64,000 bases of DNA from the NCBI GenBank assembly GCA_002328075.1, contig DCVT01000031.1, forward strand, positions 62,001 through 126,000, read 5' to 3'. Source of the stretch: Anaerolineales bacterium UBA2181 (GTDB lineage Bacteria; Chloroflexota; Anaerolineae; Promineifilales; UBA4811). Below the pieces are notes generated by a model, which had not been told where the DNA came from, did no database searches, and saw only the letters and a program-made list of their open reading frames with translations. Of this stretch, positions 33,027 to 42,458 are shown in pieces. Each line of letters opens with the position of its first letter. Position 1 is the stretch's first letter. The position numbers and the translations under genes were made by a program.

Positions 33027-35702
33027 ATGAGCGTGCTGGTGCAGACGCCTACCGGCCGGCGTGATCGCTGGCTTGGACAGTTCGGGTGGACGGGCCTGGC
33101 ACTGTCAGCAGCCTTTCTGACCCTGTACGTCGTCACCTTGGCCCCGGACATCCTGCCGGCTGACAACGGCGAGTTCCAGTGGGTAGCTGCCACCGGCGGC
33201 CTGGCCCATCCGCCCGGATTCCCTCTCCATACCCTGCTGGGAATGGCCATATCCCGCCTGCCGTTAGGGGTCGTTGCCTGGCGGATAAATTTGCTGTCGG
33301 CCATCCTGGCGGCCGGGACGCTGGGCGTGATTTGCATAACCGTCCTAGAACTAACCGGCCGGAAGGTGGCTGGCATCGGAGCAGCGGTAGCGTTGGGAAG
33401 CAGTACCACGTTCTGGGCACAGGCGACCGTCTCCAACGTCCGCACAATGGCAGCGTTCTTTACGGCGTTGGTGGTTTACGCACTGGTCCGGCACGAGACA
33501 GCCGTCACCGACCGCGCTGCAGGCCAAACCAGCCGCGGCAAGAACACCTTGCTGCTGGCAGCATCCGCGTTGACGTTGGGTCTGACCCATCATGGATCGC
33601 TCCTGGCCATAGCGCTGTGCGGGGTCCTATTCCTGGTATTGATCGATCCGCTTCTCCTCCGGCAGCCCAGCCGGTGGTGGCCACCGGTCGGAGTGGCTCT
33701 GCTCTGTTTGCTGCCGCTGGCCTACATCCCGTTGACGGCGCCGGATCGCGCTGGAACATGGAGCAGTTTCCTCCACTATGTCCTGGCGATGGGCTTTTCC
33801 GGCGACCTGTTCTACTACGTTGCGCCGGCCGCGCTGGCAACCCGCCTACAGGTCATGCTCAACGTACTGACCTTCCAGTTTCACCCGCTGCTGCTGGCGG
33901 GGGGCGTCGCTGGAGCCCTGGTTCTGCTGCGCCGACGTGGGCGCCTGGCGGTGTTGCTGGTGGGGGGATTGGCAGCCCATACGCTGCTCACGGCAACGTA
34001 CCGTGCACCTCAGACGGTGGAGTACATGCTGCCAGCCTATGTGCTTTTCGCTGTCCTGCTGGGTTGTGGAATTGGAGGAATCCGGACTCCGCACCAGCCG
34101 GCCCGGGCAGACCACCCTGTCAGGGAAAACGCTGCCCGCCTTGAGGGCGGGCTACACCTGTTGACGGCCGGGCTCATGTTGTTGGCCGGGCTGGCGCAAG
34201 GGCTCAACCACTGGCCCAGCTACCGAGCGCTCGCGACCAGCCACGACGCCCGCGAATACGCCCGGCCCATTCTGGAGCAAGCTCCCCAGGGCGCCATTGT
34301 GCTGGCCGACTGGCACTGGTATACCCCGCTCGGCTACCTTCAGGAAGTGGAAGGGTTCCGGCCCGACCTGACCATCGAGTATGTGGCGCCTACGGCCGAA
34401 CCGTACGAGGAGACCTGGGCCCGGCGAGTCGGGGAAGAGCTGCCCCTCCGGCCGGTCGTCGTCACGCATTACCAAGAACAGGCCTATGCCGCCCTCCCGG
34501 CAATCTTGGAACCGATGGGAGGAGCCTACCACGTACGCGCCGCGCCCCGGTCGGAACTGCCTGATGGCTGGGACCGTGCCGACCTGACTTTGGGGGACCA
34601 GTTGGTGATAGGGGGTTATCGGATAGCAGAGCCGACCATCGCTCCGGACCGGCCTCTGGTTGTGACCATTGGTTGGTCCTTACTTTGCGACGATCCGGCG
34701 CCGATCACCCTCTTTGTCCACCTGGTTGGGCTTGATGGTGGGCTGTACGCGCAGCAAGACGTGCCGCTGGACACGCGCCACCTTACCTCCGGCGACGTGG
34801 CGCTGACCCGATTCCGTTTGGAGGCCCGACCAGGGGCGCTTCCCGGGCGGTACAGCGTCCAGGTGGGCGCTTACACCGGAGACACAGCTCTGCTTTCCCC
34901 GCTACAGGAGGTGCAGACTGAGTTGGAGAGCACTGAAATGGTGCCTTCGCGGACGGCACTCTATACCTCGCGGCCGAGGCGGAAAGCGACTGACGGCGGG
35001 CTGGCTCTGGTTGGCGTGGACTGGGACCTCACCCGGCCGGAGCAGCCGCGATTGTATCTGCATTGGAAGGCACTTTTGTCGACGGCACCGTTCCGTTTCC
35101 AACTGCTGGGAGTCGGGACAACCTTCGAGACAGTTGAATTGCCCGGGATATCCAGGGGTGGCCATCAGACGACCGTCCACACGCTGGCCGGCCTGCCTGA
35201 AGCGTTGTCTCTGATGTCTCTGATGTCTCCGGCGCCGGGCCACTGGTCGGTTCGTGTCCCGCCACCGCGCACGGGGGAGCAGTACGTGCCACTGGGTGAC
35301 GGGATCATCTTTCTGGGAAGCCGGCAATCATGCCTGAGCCAGTTTCCGGAATCCCAGGTTTTCCGGCCGGCTCTATACTTTGCCGCCTCCCGCCCCATCT
35401 GGCGTGACTATGTCGTATCATCATCACTGATTGGGCTCAACGCAGACCAGACATGGGCCTGGCGCGACCAGGATGATGGCATTCCTGCTTTAGGAGCGAT
35501 TCCGACCTTGAAATGGATTTCTGGGTCACGGGTGATCGATCGCCGGGTGCTCCAGGTGCCGGAGCAAGCCACATCAGGTCGGGTGATTGGGGCTCTGGCC
35601 TTGTACGATGCCTTTACCGGTGCGCGCGTTCCTGTTCTGGATGAACGCCTGGCGGTCAGCGCTCCCTGGGTTCCACTGGGGGATTGGACGCTTCGGAAGT
35701 AG
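33027..35702 (+). CDS. DUF2723 / GT-C-like membrane glycosyltransferase
   Basis: 891-residue protein with about 9-10 transmembrane helices in the first ~430 residues and a large soluble region after. L-A-P-D-I-L-P-A-D-N-G-E-F-Q near 40-53 and A-H-P-P-G-F-P-L-H are the DUF2723 landmarks, in the place of the D-x-D/E catalytic loop of GT-C protein mannosyltransferases. The C-terminal half looks beta-rich. ATG 33027 is preceded by GGGCAGG. The upstream glycosyltransferase and exporter suggest a role in surface glycan or glycoprotein synthesis. Confidence 0.78.
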   Translation: MSVLVQTPTGRRDRWLGQFGWTGLALSAAFLTLYVVTLAPDILPADNGEFQWVAATGGLAHPPGFPLHTLLGMAISRLPLGVVAWRINLLSAILAAGTLGVICITVLELTGRKVAGIGAAVALGSSTTFWAQATVSNVRTMAAFFTALVVYALVRHETAVTDRAAGQTSRGKNTLLLAASALTLGLTHHGSLLAIALCGVLFLVLIDPLLLRQPSRWWPPVGVALLCLLPLAYIPLTAPDRAGTWSSFLHYVLAMGFSGDLFYYVAPAALATRLQVMLNVLTFQFHPLLLAGGVAGALVLLRRRGRLAVLLVGGLAAHTLLTATYRAPQTVEYMLPAYVLFAVLLGCGIGGIRTPHQPARADHPVRENAARLEGGLHLLTAGLMLLAGLAQGLNHWPSYRALATSHDAREYARPILEQAPQGAIVLADWHWYTPLGYLQEVEGFRPDLTIEYVAPTAEPYEETWARRVGEELPLRPVVVTHYQEQAYAALPAILEPMGGAYHVRAAPRSELPDGWDRADLTLGDQLVIGGYRIAEPTIAPDRPLVVTIGWSLLCDDPAPITLFVHLVGLDGGLYAQQDVPLDTRHLTSGDVALTRFRLEARPGALPGRYSVQVGAYTGDTALLSPLQEVQTELESTEMVPSRTALYTSRPRRKATDGGLALVGVDWDLTRPEQPRLYLHWKALLSTAPFRFQLLGVGTTFETVELPGISRGGHQTTVHTLAGLPEALSLMSLMSPAPGHWSVRVPPPRTGEQYVPLGDGIIFLGSRQSCLSQFPESQVFRPALYFAASRPIWRDYVVSSSLIGLNADQTWAWRDQDDGIPALGAIPTLKWISGSRVIDRRVLQVPEQATSGRVIGALALYDAFTGARVPVLDERLAVSAPWVPLGDWTLRK

Positions 35703-35714
35703 CGCTCCGCCGGT

Positions 35715-35743
35715 TTGACACCCAGCCGCGGCGATGGTAGCAT
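35715..35743 (+). promoter_or_regulatory. Promoter of the surface metallopeptidase gene
   Basis: Consensus TTGACA (35715-35720), spacer 17 nt, then TAGCAT (35738-35743) preceded by TGG. Its position inside the longer open frame argues that translation starts at GTG 35821 and not ATG 35734. Confidence 0.65.
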
Positions 35744-35820
35744 CAGCAGGTCTCATCCGCCTTCCACCGTTTACTGCGGGCAGTCCGCAGCCGGTGCCGC
35801 TACCGACCTTGGAGAAACCT

Positions 35821-37557
35821 GTGCGCCGCTTTGTGATTGTACTGATCATTGTCATGCTTGTTGTGGGTCTGGGGGCGTCCCTGGCCGGCAATGTCCTTCT
35901 TTACGCTGTCCATCAGATGGAACAGAACGAGGCCGAGGCGGTGCTCCAGGCCCGCGCTACCCGGATAGCTGGCCTCGAGCAGGAGTTGGGAAACGTGCAG
36001 ACCGACCTGCGGCGGGCGGAACGGCAGATGCTGACCCTGGAGGCACATCTCTCCAGCACACCTTCACCCGACCCCATCTCCCCTGACCGCCCGGTGGTGG
36101 AGATTCTGAGCCCGGCTCCTGGTGATCGGTTCAAGGAGGGCGAGGTCGTTGTGGTGCGATGGACCACCCACAGCCAGGACCAACTTGCCTGGGCGCAATT
36201 CCTGGTGGACGGGTCTTTGGTCGTCAGAACCGATTTTGACGGCGAGACCCAGATAGAGGGTCGGTTCACCTGGGAGGCAAGCGGCACAGGTTCTCACGTG
36301 CTGGAAATTCGTGCCTCCAATACGGAGGGGCTAGAGAGCGATTGGGTGCGCGTTGAGATTGAGGTGATCTCGGATGGCACCCGGCAGAAACCCATCGCAC
36401 CGGAAATCGCGGCAGCAATGGCCGAGATCGAACGTCAGGCAGTAGTTCTGCGCGGCCTGGCGCCCCTCCAACCAATCACGGTTGCCGTTTATTCGCGAGC
36501 CGAGTTACGGCAGCAGGTGCTAGAGGAACTGGACAGGGACCTGCCGCCCGACGAAGCAACGGCTACGGCAGTGGAGATGGCTGCGTTCGATTTCTTACCT
36601 GCCAGCACTGACCTCCGTGCACTGCTGGCGGAACTCTATACCGAGCAGATTGCAGGGTATTATGACACGGATACGGCATCCTTCGCCCTGATTGACGACG
36701 ATGACGCGCTGGGACCACTGGACAAGGCAACCTACACGCACGAGTTCATCCATGCCCTTCAGGACCAACACTACGATCTGGACTCACTGGATCCAGGCGA
36801 CTCCAACGACGATGCGTCGCTGGCGGTTACTGGGTTGATCGAGGGCGACGCGATGCTGGTGATGCAGCAGTACATGTACGAACACCTAAGCCCACAGGAG
36901 ATCTTTGAATTGCTCTCCGAATCGCAGATGGTCGAGACTACTGCGCTGGACCAGGCGCCTATGGTGATCCGTGAGCAGCTGTTGTTTCCTTATGTGAGCG
37001 GGTTGGCGTTCGTTCAGGCCTTGCATTCGCGGGGTGGTTTCGCGGCGGTAGATGAAGCCTTTCGCAATCCGCCCCAATCTACGGAACAGATACTCCATCC
37101 GCAGCGATATCTGGCCGGAGAGCTGCCTCGGATACTCAGCCTGCCCCCACTTACCGACACACTGGGTGCCGGGTGGCACTGGGTGGATTCAAACGTGTTG
37201 GGCGAGTATACTTTGAGATTGTACTTGGAGCAGCAGGTTGACCCGGCTTTGGCTGCCAAAGCGGCCGACGGGTGGGGCGGCGACTGGTACTCCGTGTACA
37301 CTCGGCCGGGCACCTCAGACATCGTACTGGTTTGGCGCACTGCGTGGGACCGGGAAGTCGAGGCAGCTGAGTTTGCCGACGTCTATACCCTTTACGCCAA
37401 CGCTCGTTTTGGGTCACCGCCGGTCAGCCAGACCTGTTGGAGCGGCGCCGACGCAATCTGTTTCTATCGCTCCGGCGAGGAAACCCTGGTGATCCGGGCT
37501 CCTGACCTGGAGTTGGTCCGTGAACTGGCAGCGCTCTTTCCCGACTTGAGTGGCTGA
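35821..37557 (+). CDS. Membrane-anchored gluzincin-type metallopeptidase
   Basis: 578-residue protein. One transmembrane helix lies at 4-26, with a coiled-coil stretch at about 30-75. A beta-rich Ig-like segment follows at about 90-180 (W-x-x-x-x-x-G-S-H-V-L-E-I-R-A). The catalytic domain has H-E-F-I-H (307-311) and a downstream Glu at 341 in G-L-I-E-G-D-A, the likely third ligand. The active site is predicted outside the cell. GTG 35821 has GGAG 8 nt upstream. The target is unknown; the family is common in Chloroflexota, as far as I remember. Confidence 0.8.
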   Translation: MRRFVIVLIIVMLVVGLGASLAGNVLLYAVHQMEQNEAEAVLQARATRIAGLEQELGNVQTDLRRAERQMLTLEAHLSSTPSPDPISPDRPVVEILSPAPGDRFKEGEVVVVRWTTHSQDQLAWAQFLVDGSLVVRTDFDGETQIEGRFTWEASGTGSHVLEIRASNTEGLESDWVRVEIEVISDGTRQKPIAPEIAAAMAEIERQAVVLRGLAPLQPITVAVYSRAELRQQVLEELDRDLPPDEATATAVEMAAFDFLPASTDLRALLAELYTEQIAGYYDTDTASFALIDDDDALGPLDKATYTHEFIHALQDQHYDLDSLDPGDSNDDASLAVTGLIEGDAMLVMQQYMYEHLSPQEIFELLSESQMVETTALDQAPMVIREQLLFPYVSGLAFVQALHSRGGFAAVDEAFRNPPQSTEQILHPQRYLAGELPRILSLPPLTDTLGAGWHWVDSNVLGEYTLRLYLEQQVDPALAAKAADGWGGDWYSVYTRPGTSDIVLVWRTAWDREVEAAEFADVYTLYANARFGSPPVSQTCWSGADAICFYRSGEETLVIRAPDLELVRELAALFPDLSG

Positions 37558-37582
37558 GCCGGCAGGCGCATCGCGGCCGGCT
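37557..37582. terminator. Possible bidirectional terminator between convergent genes
   Basis: Inverted repeat AGCCGGC (37557-37563) and GCCGGCT (37576-37582) in the 23-nt gap between two convergent stop codons. It has no T-tract, so the call is tentative. Confidence 0.3.
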
Positions 37583-37946
37583 ACATGCCCAACTCGCGCA
37601 GGCGCCCTTCAGAAATGCCCATATGGTGCGCCAGCTCGTGGAGCACCGTTTTGCGCACCTGCGTCCGGATCGCCTCTGGTGTGCGGTATACCCGTTCGAT
37701 TGGCTGTTGGTAAATGGTGATCTTGTCCGGCAGCACCAGACCATAATGGCTGGTGCGGTGGGTGCGAGGCACCCCTTGGTAGAGACCGAACAGCAGTTGG
37801 CCCGGTTGCAGACCGGCACTTGACAGATCGGCCGGCGACGGCAGGTTGGCGACCGTCACCTCGACGTTTTCCAGCATTCGCTGGATGTCCTCCGGCAACC
37901 CATCCAGTGCTTCAGCTACCAGTTGCTCAAACTCGTGCCGGTCCAT
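37581..37946 (-). CDS. Small zincin-like metallopeptidase
   Basis: 121-residue metallopeptidase of the MMP-like/DUF1025 type. The active site is H-E-L-A-H-H at about 106-111, followed by G-I-S-E-G-R-L, close to the C-terminus as in the family. L-P-x-D-I-Q and L-F-G-L-Y-Q-G-V-P also match. ATG 37946 follows GAGGTG; the track-length extension adds 11 residues without similarity. The function is unknown. Confidence 0.8.
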   Translation of the reverse strand: MDRHEFEQLVAEALDGLPEDIQRMLENVEVTVANLPSPADLSSAGLQPGQLLFGLYQGVPRTHRTSHYGLVLPDKITIYQQPIERVYRTPEAIRTQVRKTVLHELAHHMGISEGRLRELGM

Positions 37947-37975
37947 CTGACACCTCGATCCCGGTAGGCAGCGGC

Positions 37976-39271
37976 TCAATACCCCAGGTAGATGTGCGCC
38001 CTTGCCGGCGGAAACAGAATGTCCACCAGGAGCCGCATTTCATCCCGCACCCAGACATCCCGGTGCCAGTCGACCAACGCATCCATCGGCTTCCATCCCA
38101 GCCAGAGTTGTGTGGCCACTCCAGGGGGCAAGCGCACATCTTCCTCCGCCTCGACATTGGCCGGACGGATCGTGACCCGGCCCGCGTCGAAAGACAACTC
38201 TACCCTTTGCCGGTAAAGATCGATGACCATGGACCCGCTGTGGCCGCGGAGAACCGATCCATTCAGCCGTTCCTCCAAAGCAGGAGAAACCGTCTGCAAA
38301 AATCTGACCACATCCAACACCTTCATCTGCCAGCCATATTCTCGCTCTGGCCGGATGCCCAGATAGCCCGCCACCTGGCAGGCCGGATGGCAGGCGGGCA
38401 ATTGTAGACCGACCGCCTCGTGCCCCAGCTCTGATGCCTGGTTGCGGGCAAACGCCAGGGTTGACATGATCGTCTCTCGGTCATCAGCGGCCAGCTCGAC
38501 GATGTTGAGCCGGTTGGCCCAACCACTCGGGGTGAGCGCCACATAACCGGACACCTTGCCCCTGTTTTGAACCAAATACGGCCGCAGGCCGGCAAGCTCT
38601 CCTGCCGGGACCGGCGAGCCGGCCGACGCCAGGTTCAGGTTAAGGTAATGATGCCACATCACTTGGGGCCGGACGGTGGTGATAGCGAGTGGGTGTGAAT
38701 GCTTTTGGTAAAAGGCCATCAACTGCGGCACGTCGGATTTAGCGGCCGGGTAGAAGCGATAGGTGTCGGCCGGGCGCGGCGGTAGCAGTTCCAGGGCAAA
38801 AACAAAACGGCTGTCAGACAGCGGCAAGGCATATTCGTACCCGAACTGTCGATAGAAATAGGGAATGCCCTCAATAGCTGCCAGCGTGTACCCGTTGGCA
38901 GTGGCGAGGCGATCAAACGTCGCCGAAAGGACCCGCTGCAGACCGCGCCGGCGGTAGTCCGGGTGGGTGGCGACGAAACCGAGTTCGGCTACCGGCAGCG
39001 AGGCCGTCGCGTATCGCCAGATCAGGGGCATCAGGCCAAGCGTGGCGACCGCCCGACCTGAGCTGCGCTCCTGGACGTAAAGCCAGCCCTCGCGGCGAAT
39101 GTGCGGATGCCCATCACAGAGCCACCGCCGGACTGCCTCGGATTCAGTCACCCCGTGAACCAATGCGTTGAGCGCCACCACCTCCTCCACGTCGGCCGAG
39201 TTGGAGCAGAATCGAATGGCCAGGGCGTCATCCAAGACTTCCGGCAGGCCTGGTGTGAAGAACTCGGTCAT
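37976..39271 (-). CDS. Eis-like GNAT N-acetyltransferase
   Basis: 431-residue tripartite acetyltransferase like mycobacterial Eis. The N-terminal GNAT domain has V-A-T-H-P-D-Y-R-R-R-G (acetyl-CoA loop) and I-E-G-I-P-Y-F-Y-R-Q-F-G-Y-E-Y. A second degenerate GNAT domain and a C-terminal sterol carrier protein-like domain follow. Eis acetylates aminoglycosides and proteins; the natural substrate here is unknown. A 29-nt gap separates it from the following zincin gene. Confidence 0.85.
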   Translation of the reverse strand: MTEFFTPGLPEVLDDALAIRFCSNSADVEEVVALNALVHGVTESEAVRRWLCDGHPHIRREGWLYVQERSSGRAVATLGLMPLIWRYATASLPVAELGFVATHPDYRRRGLQRVLSATFDRLATANGYTLAAIEGIPYFYRQFGYEYALPLSDSRFVFALELLPPRPADTYRFYPAAKSDVPQLMAFYQKHSHPLAITTVRPQVMWHHYLNLNLASAGSPVPAGELAGLRPYLVQNRGKVSGYVALTPSGWANRLNIVELAADDRETIMSTLAFARNQASELGHEAVGLQLPACHPACQVAGYLGIRPEREYGWQMKVLDVVRFLQTVSPALEERLNGSVLRGHSGSMVIDLYRQRVELSFDAGRVTIRPANVEAEEDVRLPPGVATQLWLGWKPMDALVDWHRDVWVRDEMRLLVDILFPPARAHIYLGY

Positions 39272-39395
39272 CGGCTGGGGCTCCGACGGAGACCCGACAA
39301 GCTGGGCGCGTCCGCGATGACAGTCAGCCCATCCACAGCACCCTGGACCAAGGACGAGCCGTCCAGAGCAGTTGCCAGGTTGTCAGGCTGCAACT

Positions 39396-40526
39396 TCAAT
39401 GCACCCACACCCAGGTCCCAGTCGAACTGATCCAATCCAGCCCCTCGGGAACGTGGGGGTCGGTCCAATCCCAGAGCCAGCGCGCGGCGACTGGAGCCAG
39501 GTTCACGCATCCGTGACTGCGTCGGTACCCAAAACCATCGTGCCAGTATGCGCCGTGCAAGCCGATTTCGCCGTCGAAATACATGGTCCACGGGACATCC
39601 TCCAGATGGTAATAGTCCGGCTTGCCCTCTCGTCCGCTCATCTTGGCGATATACACCTTGCCCCAGATTCGAAAGAGGCCGCGGCGTGTCTCCCATTGCG
39701 GCAGGCCGCTGGAGACCAATGTGGCAAAAACCATCTGGTCACCCTTATACGCTGCCAGAGTCTGTTCGTAGAGGTCCACCTCGATCCACTTTTCATCCGG
39801 ACTGACGGCGGCCGGCCGGGCACTCACGTCAACAATTCCCAGGTAGGTCTGCTGGATCCATTGGTTGGCATCCACCAGATACCAGGTTCTGGTTCCCACC
39901 TTTTCCAGGCCATAGATGATGACACGTTCGTATCGGGTGCGCAGCGGGTAACTGGAAATCGGGGGGCCGCCCGGAACGCTGCTGGGCTGGACGTTGCGCA
40001 GCACCCACGCAAATGGGTTCGTGGGTTGTTCCGCCAGTTGAGCGCCAACAAAGGTGGACGGCTTGACCAGATGTACCCACCTATCCAGTACCCACTCCTC
40101 AGTCAGTGTGGATGGTCGCGACGGCTTGACGTTCACCTGGTACCAGTGCTGTCCCTCGTACCTGGTCTCGCCCTCCAGACTCACATAGGTAAATCCGGGT
40201 TGGGTCACACGGACGGGGGGAAGCCCTGCGTTCGCCTCGGCCGGATGGCGGTATACCGGTGTGTAATCATCGACCCACGCATAGACGTCCGGAGTCACCA
40301 TCATGTCGTCCCCGGTGAAACTGGGGTACTCTACCGGTTGGACCTGAAGCACCGGCAGGACGACGGCCCGCGGCACGGAGATCTGCTGAACCCGATCTGT
40401 TGGGCACAGGGCCGGGCCGTTCCGCCGCATGGCCAGGCATATCCCTCCCAACGATGAGACCGGGGCGGTTGTCACAGTGCTCAACAACCACCCCATGACG
40501 GCGACTGCGTAGACGCTCAGATTCAT
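39396..40526 (-). CDS. L,D-transpeptidase (YkuD domain)
   Basis: 376-residue secreted or membrane-anchored peptidoglycan cross-linking enzyme. An N-terminal hydrophobic segment (about 5-33) is followed by a region with SH3-like features. The C-terminal YkuD domain has H324-G-A-Y-W-H and S-H338-G-C340-V-N, the catalytic His and Cys. It also has G-L-H-G. No clear ribosome site precedes ATG 40526 (an ATC repeat sits there), so the exact start is uncertain. Confidence 0.88.
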   Translation of the reverse strand: MNLSVYAVAVMGWLLSTVTTAPVSSLGGICLAMRRNGPALCPTDRVQQISVPRAVVLPVLQVQPVEYPSFTGDDMMVTPDVYAWVDDYTPVYRHPAEANAGLPPVRVTQPGFTYVSLEGETRYEGQHWYQVNVKPSRPSTLTEEWVLDRWVHLVKPSTFVGAQLAEQPTNPFAWVLRNVQPSSVPGGPPISSYPLRTRYERVIIYGLEKVGTRTWYLVDANQWIQQTYLGIVDVSARPAAVSPDEKWIEVDLYEQTLAAYKGDQMVFATLVSSGLPQWETRRGLFRIWGKVYIAKMSGREGKPDYYHLEDVPWTMYFDGEIGLHGAYWHDGFGYRRSHGCVNLAPVAARWLWDWTDPHVPEGLDWISSTGTWVWVH

Positions 40527-40631
40527 GATGATGATGCAACAACCGAATTTCTAGCCAACATTCTCGCAGGCTATTGTACCGCATTCGCCGGCAGCTTTGC
40601 TCGATGTCGCGGGAAGGTGGGGGCTCTGGCG

Positions 40632-42368
40632 CTACCACCCGCTGGCCGAGAATACCGTCTGCAACAGGTCGACGCGTTCGGACTCGTCCATAAGCCGGGG
40701 ACGGGCATAGTTTTCCATCAGGCCGGTCCACAACTCGGTGCTGATATGCCGGCCGGCATAGATCACGTGTCGATCGACAAAAGTCTGCCGGGTACCCAAC
40801 TGATCCATCTGATCAAAAAACAGATTGCCCAGGCCATAGTGTACAAACCGACCGGCCGGAAAAGCAAAGCCCTGCGCGTGATGCCCCTGGCTACCGCTGA
40901 CGATGTGTGCGCCGGCATCCGCCACCTTGGCAAAATCCCGCACTTGTAGTGGGGTCGCCGTGTACGAATAGTACTCCCAATACTGAAGCCCCACCACCAC
41001 CACATCCACCTGCTGGGCCAGGGCTGCGACCGCTTCCGTCAGGGATTCGATGGTGCAATAAGCAGCGCCAGGGAGGTCGTTGGTAGCCCAGGCATTTTGT
41101 GGCCCCACCGGGTTACAGCCAACAAACCCAATCCGGTTGCCGTTGTGGGTGACGGTGAACGGGAGGCTTGCTTCCAGAGCATTTGCTCCGCCCCCAAACG
41201 TGTTCCATCCACGCTCTCGGTAGAATCCGAGTGTCCGCGAGAAGGGAATCGTGCCCCAGTCGTTCACATGGTTGCCGGTCAACTCTACCACGTCCACGCC
41301 GATATAGTCCAGCAACGCCAGGTAGCGGTCGTCCGAACAAAAGAGCAGGTTACTTTCCTGCCGCGATGGATTGGGATAGGGGCAGTTGGCCGAAAACGAG
41401 ACCTCGTTGCTGATGTGGGCAAGATCAGCCGATTGCAGCACAGCCGCCACCTCCTCGCCTGGGTACGTAAGCCCCTGAATCTCCATCTGGTAGGCAGTGG
41501 CACGGGTCAACGCTGTGACACCCGTCATTGCGACCACTGTCATGCGGCTCTCGTCGCGGTTGGTGATCGGAAGAACAACGGTGTTCAGCACCTCAAGCGC
41601 CGACCAAATGCGCTCGACTGAGTCGATTGGTCCACGCAGGCCAACCGCAAAAGCCAGCGGATAGGTCGTCAGGTCGAGCGGGCGATCTAGCGGGGAAAGA
41701 CCGTCCACGCGCAAAGCCTTCCAGCGAGGCTCCAGCGCCTCAAATGGAACGATGCTGAAGGCCGGCCGAAGAGCCCAAGCATCGTCGATCAGGGTCAATT
41801 CCTCAGTCACCTGGGCACCGGGCGGGAGTGCACCCCATACTGCCTGCAACACGGCGGCAACCTCTGAGGAGACGAGGAATGGCCTACCGGCTAGCGGTCC
41901 AGAGGCCCCCATTAGTTCTGCCAGCGTTACGCCGTCCGTCAGCGTGGAAAAGGGGGCGACTGCTGCGTACACCCAATAACCCAACGGCCGGTCCGGATTG
42001 AACCCGGCAACGACGGTGCCGGCGGGATCTGTCGAGTTGGCAGTAGTCCAGTTGTATTCGCCTGGAAACGCGTCCACCAGGCCCTGCAACAGAGTCTGGA
42101 GCAACTCCGGCGCTCCAGGCTCTACCGCCACCAGCACTGGCGGCAGCGCCGTAGGCGTAGGTGTGGGACTAGACGGCGCTTTGTTGACCGTCGGGGTCCG
42201 AGTTGGCACCTGCACCTGTGCAGTGGGCAGATGGACTATGGGCGGACGCGCAGTGACCAAGGGAACCGCCGTGGGAATCGGAGTGAGACGCATGCTGCCA
42301 CAACCCGTCAATAGCAGCACCATCAGCCCGGCCAACGGCGTTCGTCGCACGGTTGTCTTACCCATCAT
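40632..42368 (-). CDS. CapA-like lipoprotein (PGA_cap metallophosphatase fold)
   Basis: 578-residue lipoprotein. Lipobox L-L-T-G-C puts the acylated Cys at 23, followed by a Thr/Pro linker to about 75. An N-terminal periplasmic-binding-like region of about 200 residues comes next. The CapA domain has L-T-G-N-H-V-N-D-W-G, N-T-F-G-G-G-A-N, V-V-V-G-L-Q-Y-W-E and G-S-Q-G-H-H-A-Q-G. CapA proteins act in poly-gamma-glutamate or capsule export; the enzymatic activity is uncertain. ATG-ATG start at 42368. Confidence 0.85.
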   Translation of the reverse strand: MMGKTTVRRTPLAGLMVLLLTGCGSMRLTPIPTAVPLVTARPPIVHLPTAQVQVPTRTPTVNKAPSSPTPTPTALPPVLVAVEPGAPELLQTLLQGLVDAFPGEYNWTTANSTDPAGTVVAGFNPDRPLGYWVYAAVAPFSTLTDGVTLAELMGASGPLAGRPFLVSSEVAAVLQAVWGALPPGAQVTEELTLIDDAWALRPAFSIVPFEALEPRWKALRVDGLSPLDRPLDLTTYPLAFAVGLRGPIDSVERIWSALEVLNTVVLPITNRDESRMTVVAMTGVTALTRATAYQMEIQGLTYPGEEVAAVLQSADLAHISNEVSFSANCPYPNPSRQESNLLFCSDDRYLALLDYIGVDVVELTGNHVNDWGTIPFSRTLGFYRERGWNTFGGGANALEASLPFTVTHNGNRIGFVGCNPVGPQNAWATNDLPGAAYCTIESLTEAVAALAQQVDVVVVGLQYWEYYSYTATPLQVRDFAKVADAGAHIVSGSQGHHAQGFAFPAGRFVHYGLGNLFFDQMDQLGTRQTFVDRHVIYAGRHISTELWTGLMENYARPRLMDESERVDLLQTVFSASGW

Positions 42369-42458
42369 GCGGCTTTGCCGCCCGCGGTGTACGGGTACCG
42401 CGGCCGAAAAGCCATCCTGGACACCAACCAGCCAGTTAACAAGGTTGGCAGCAGTTGA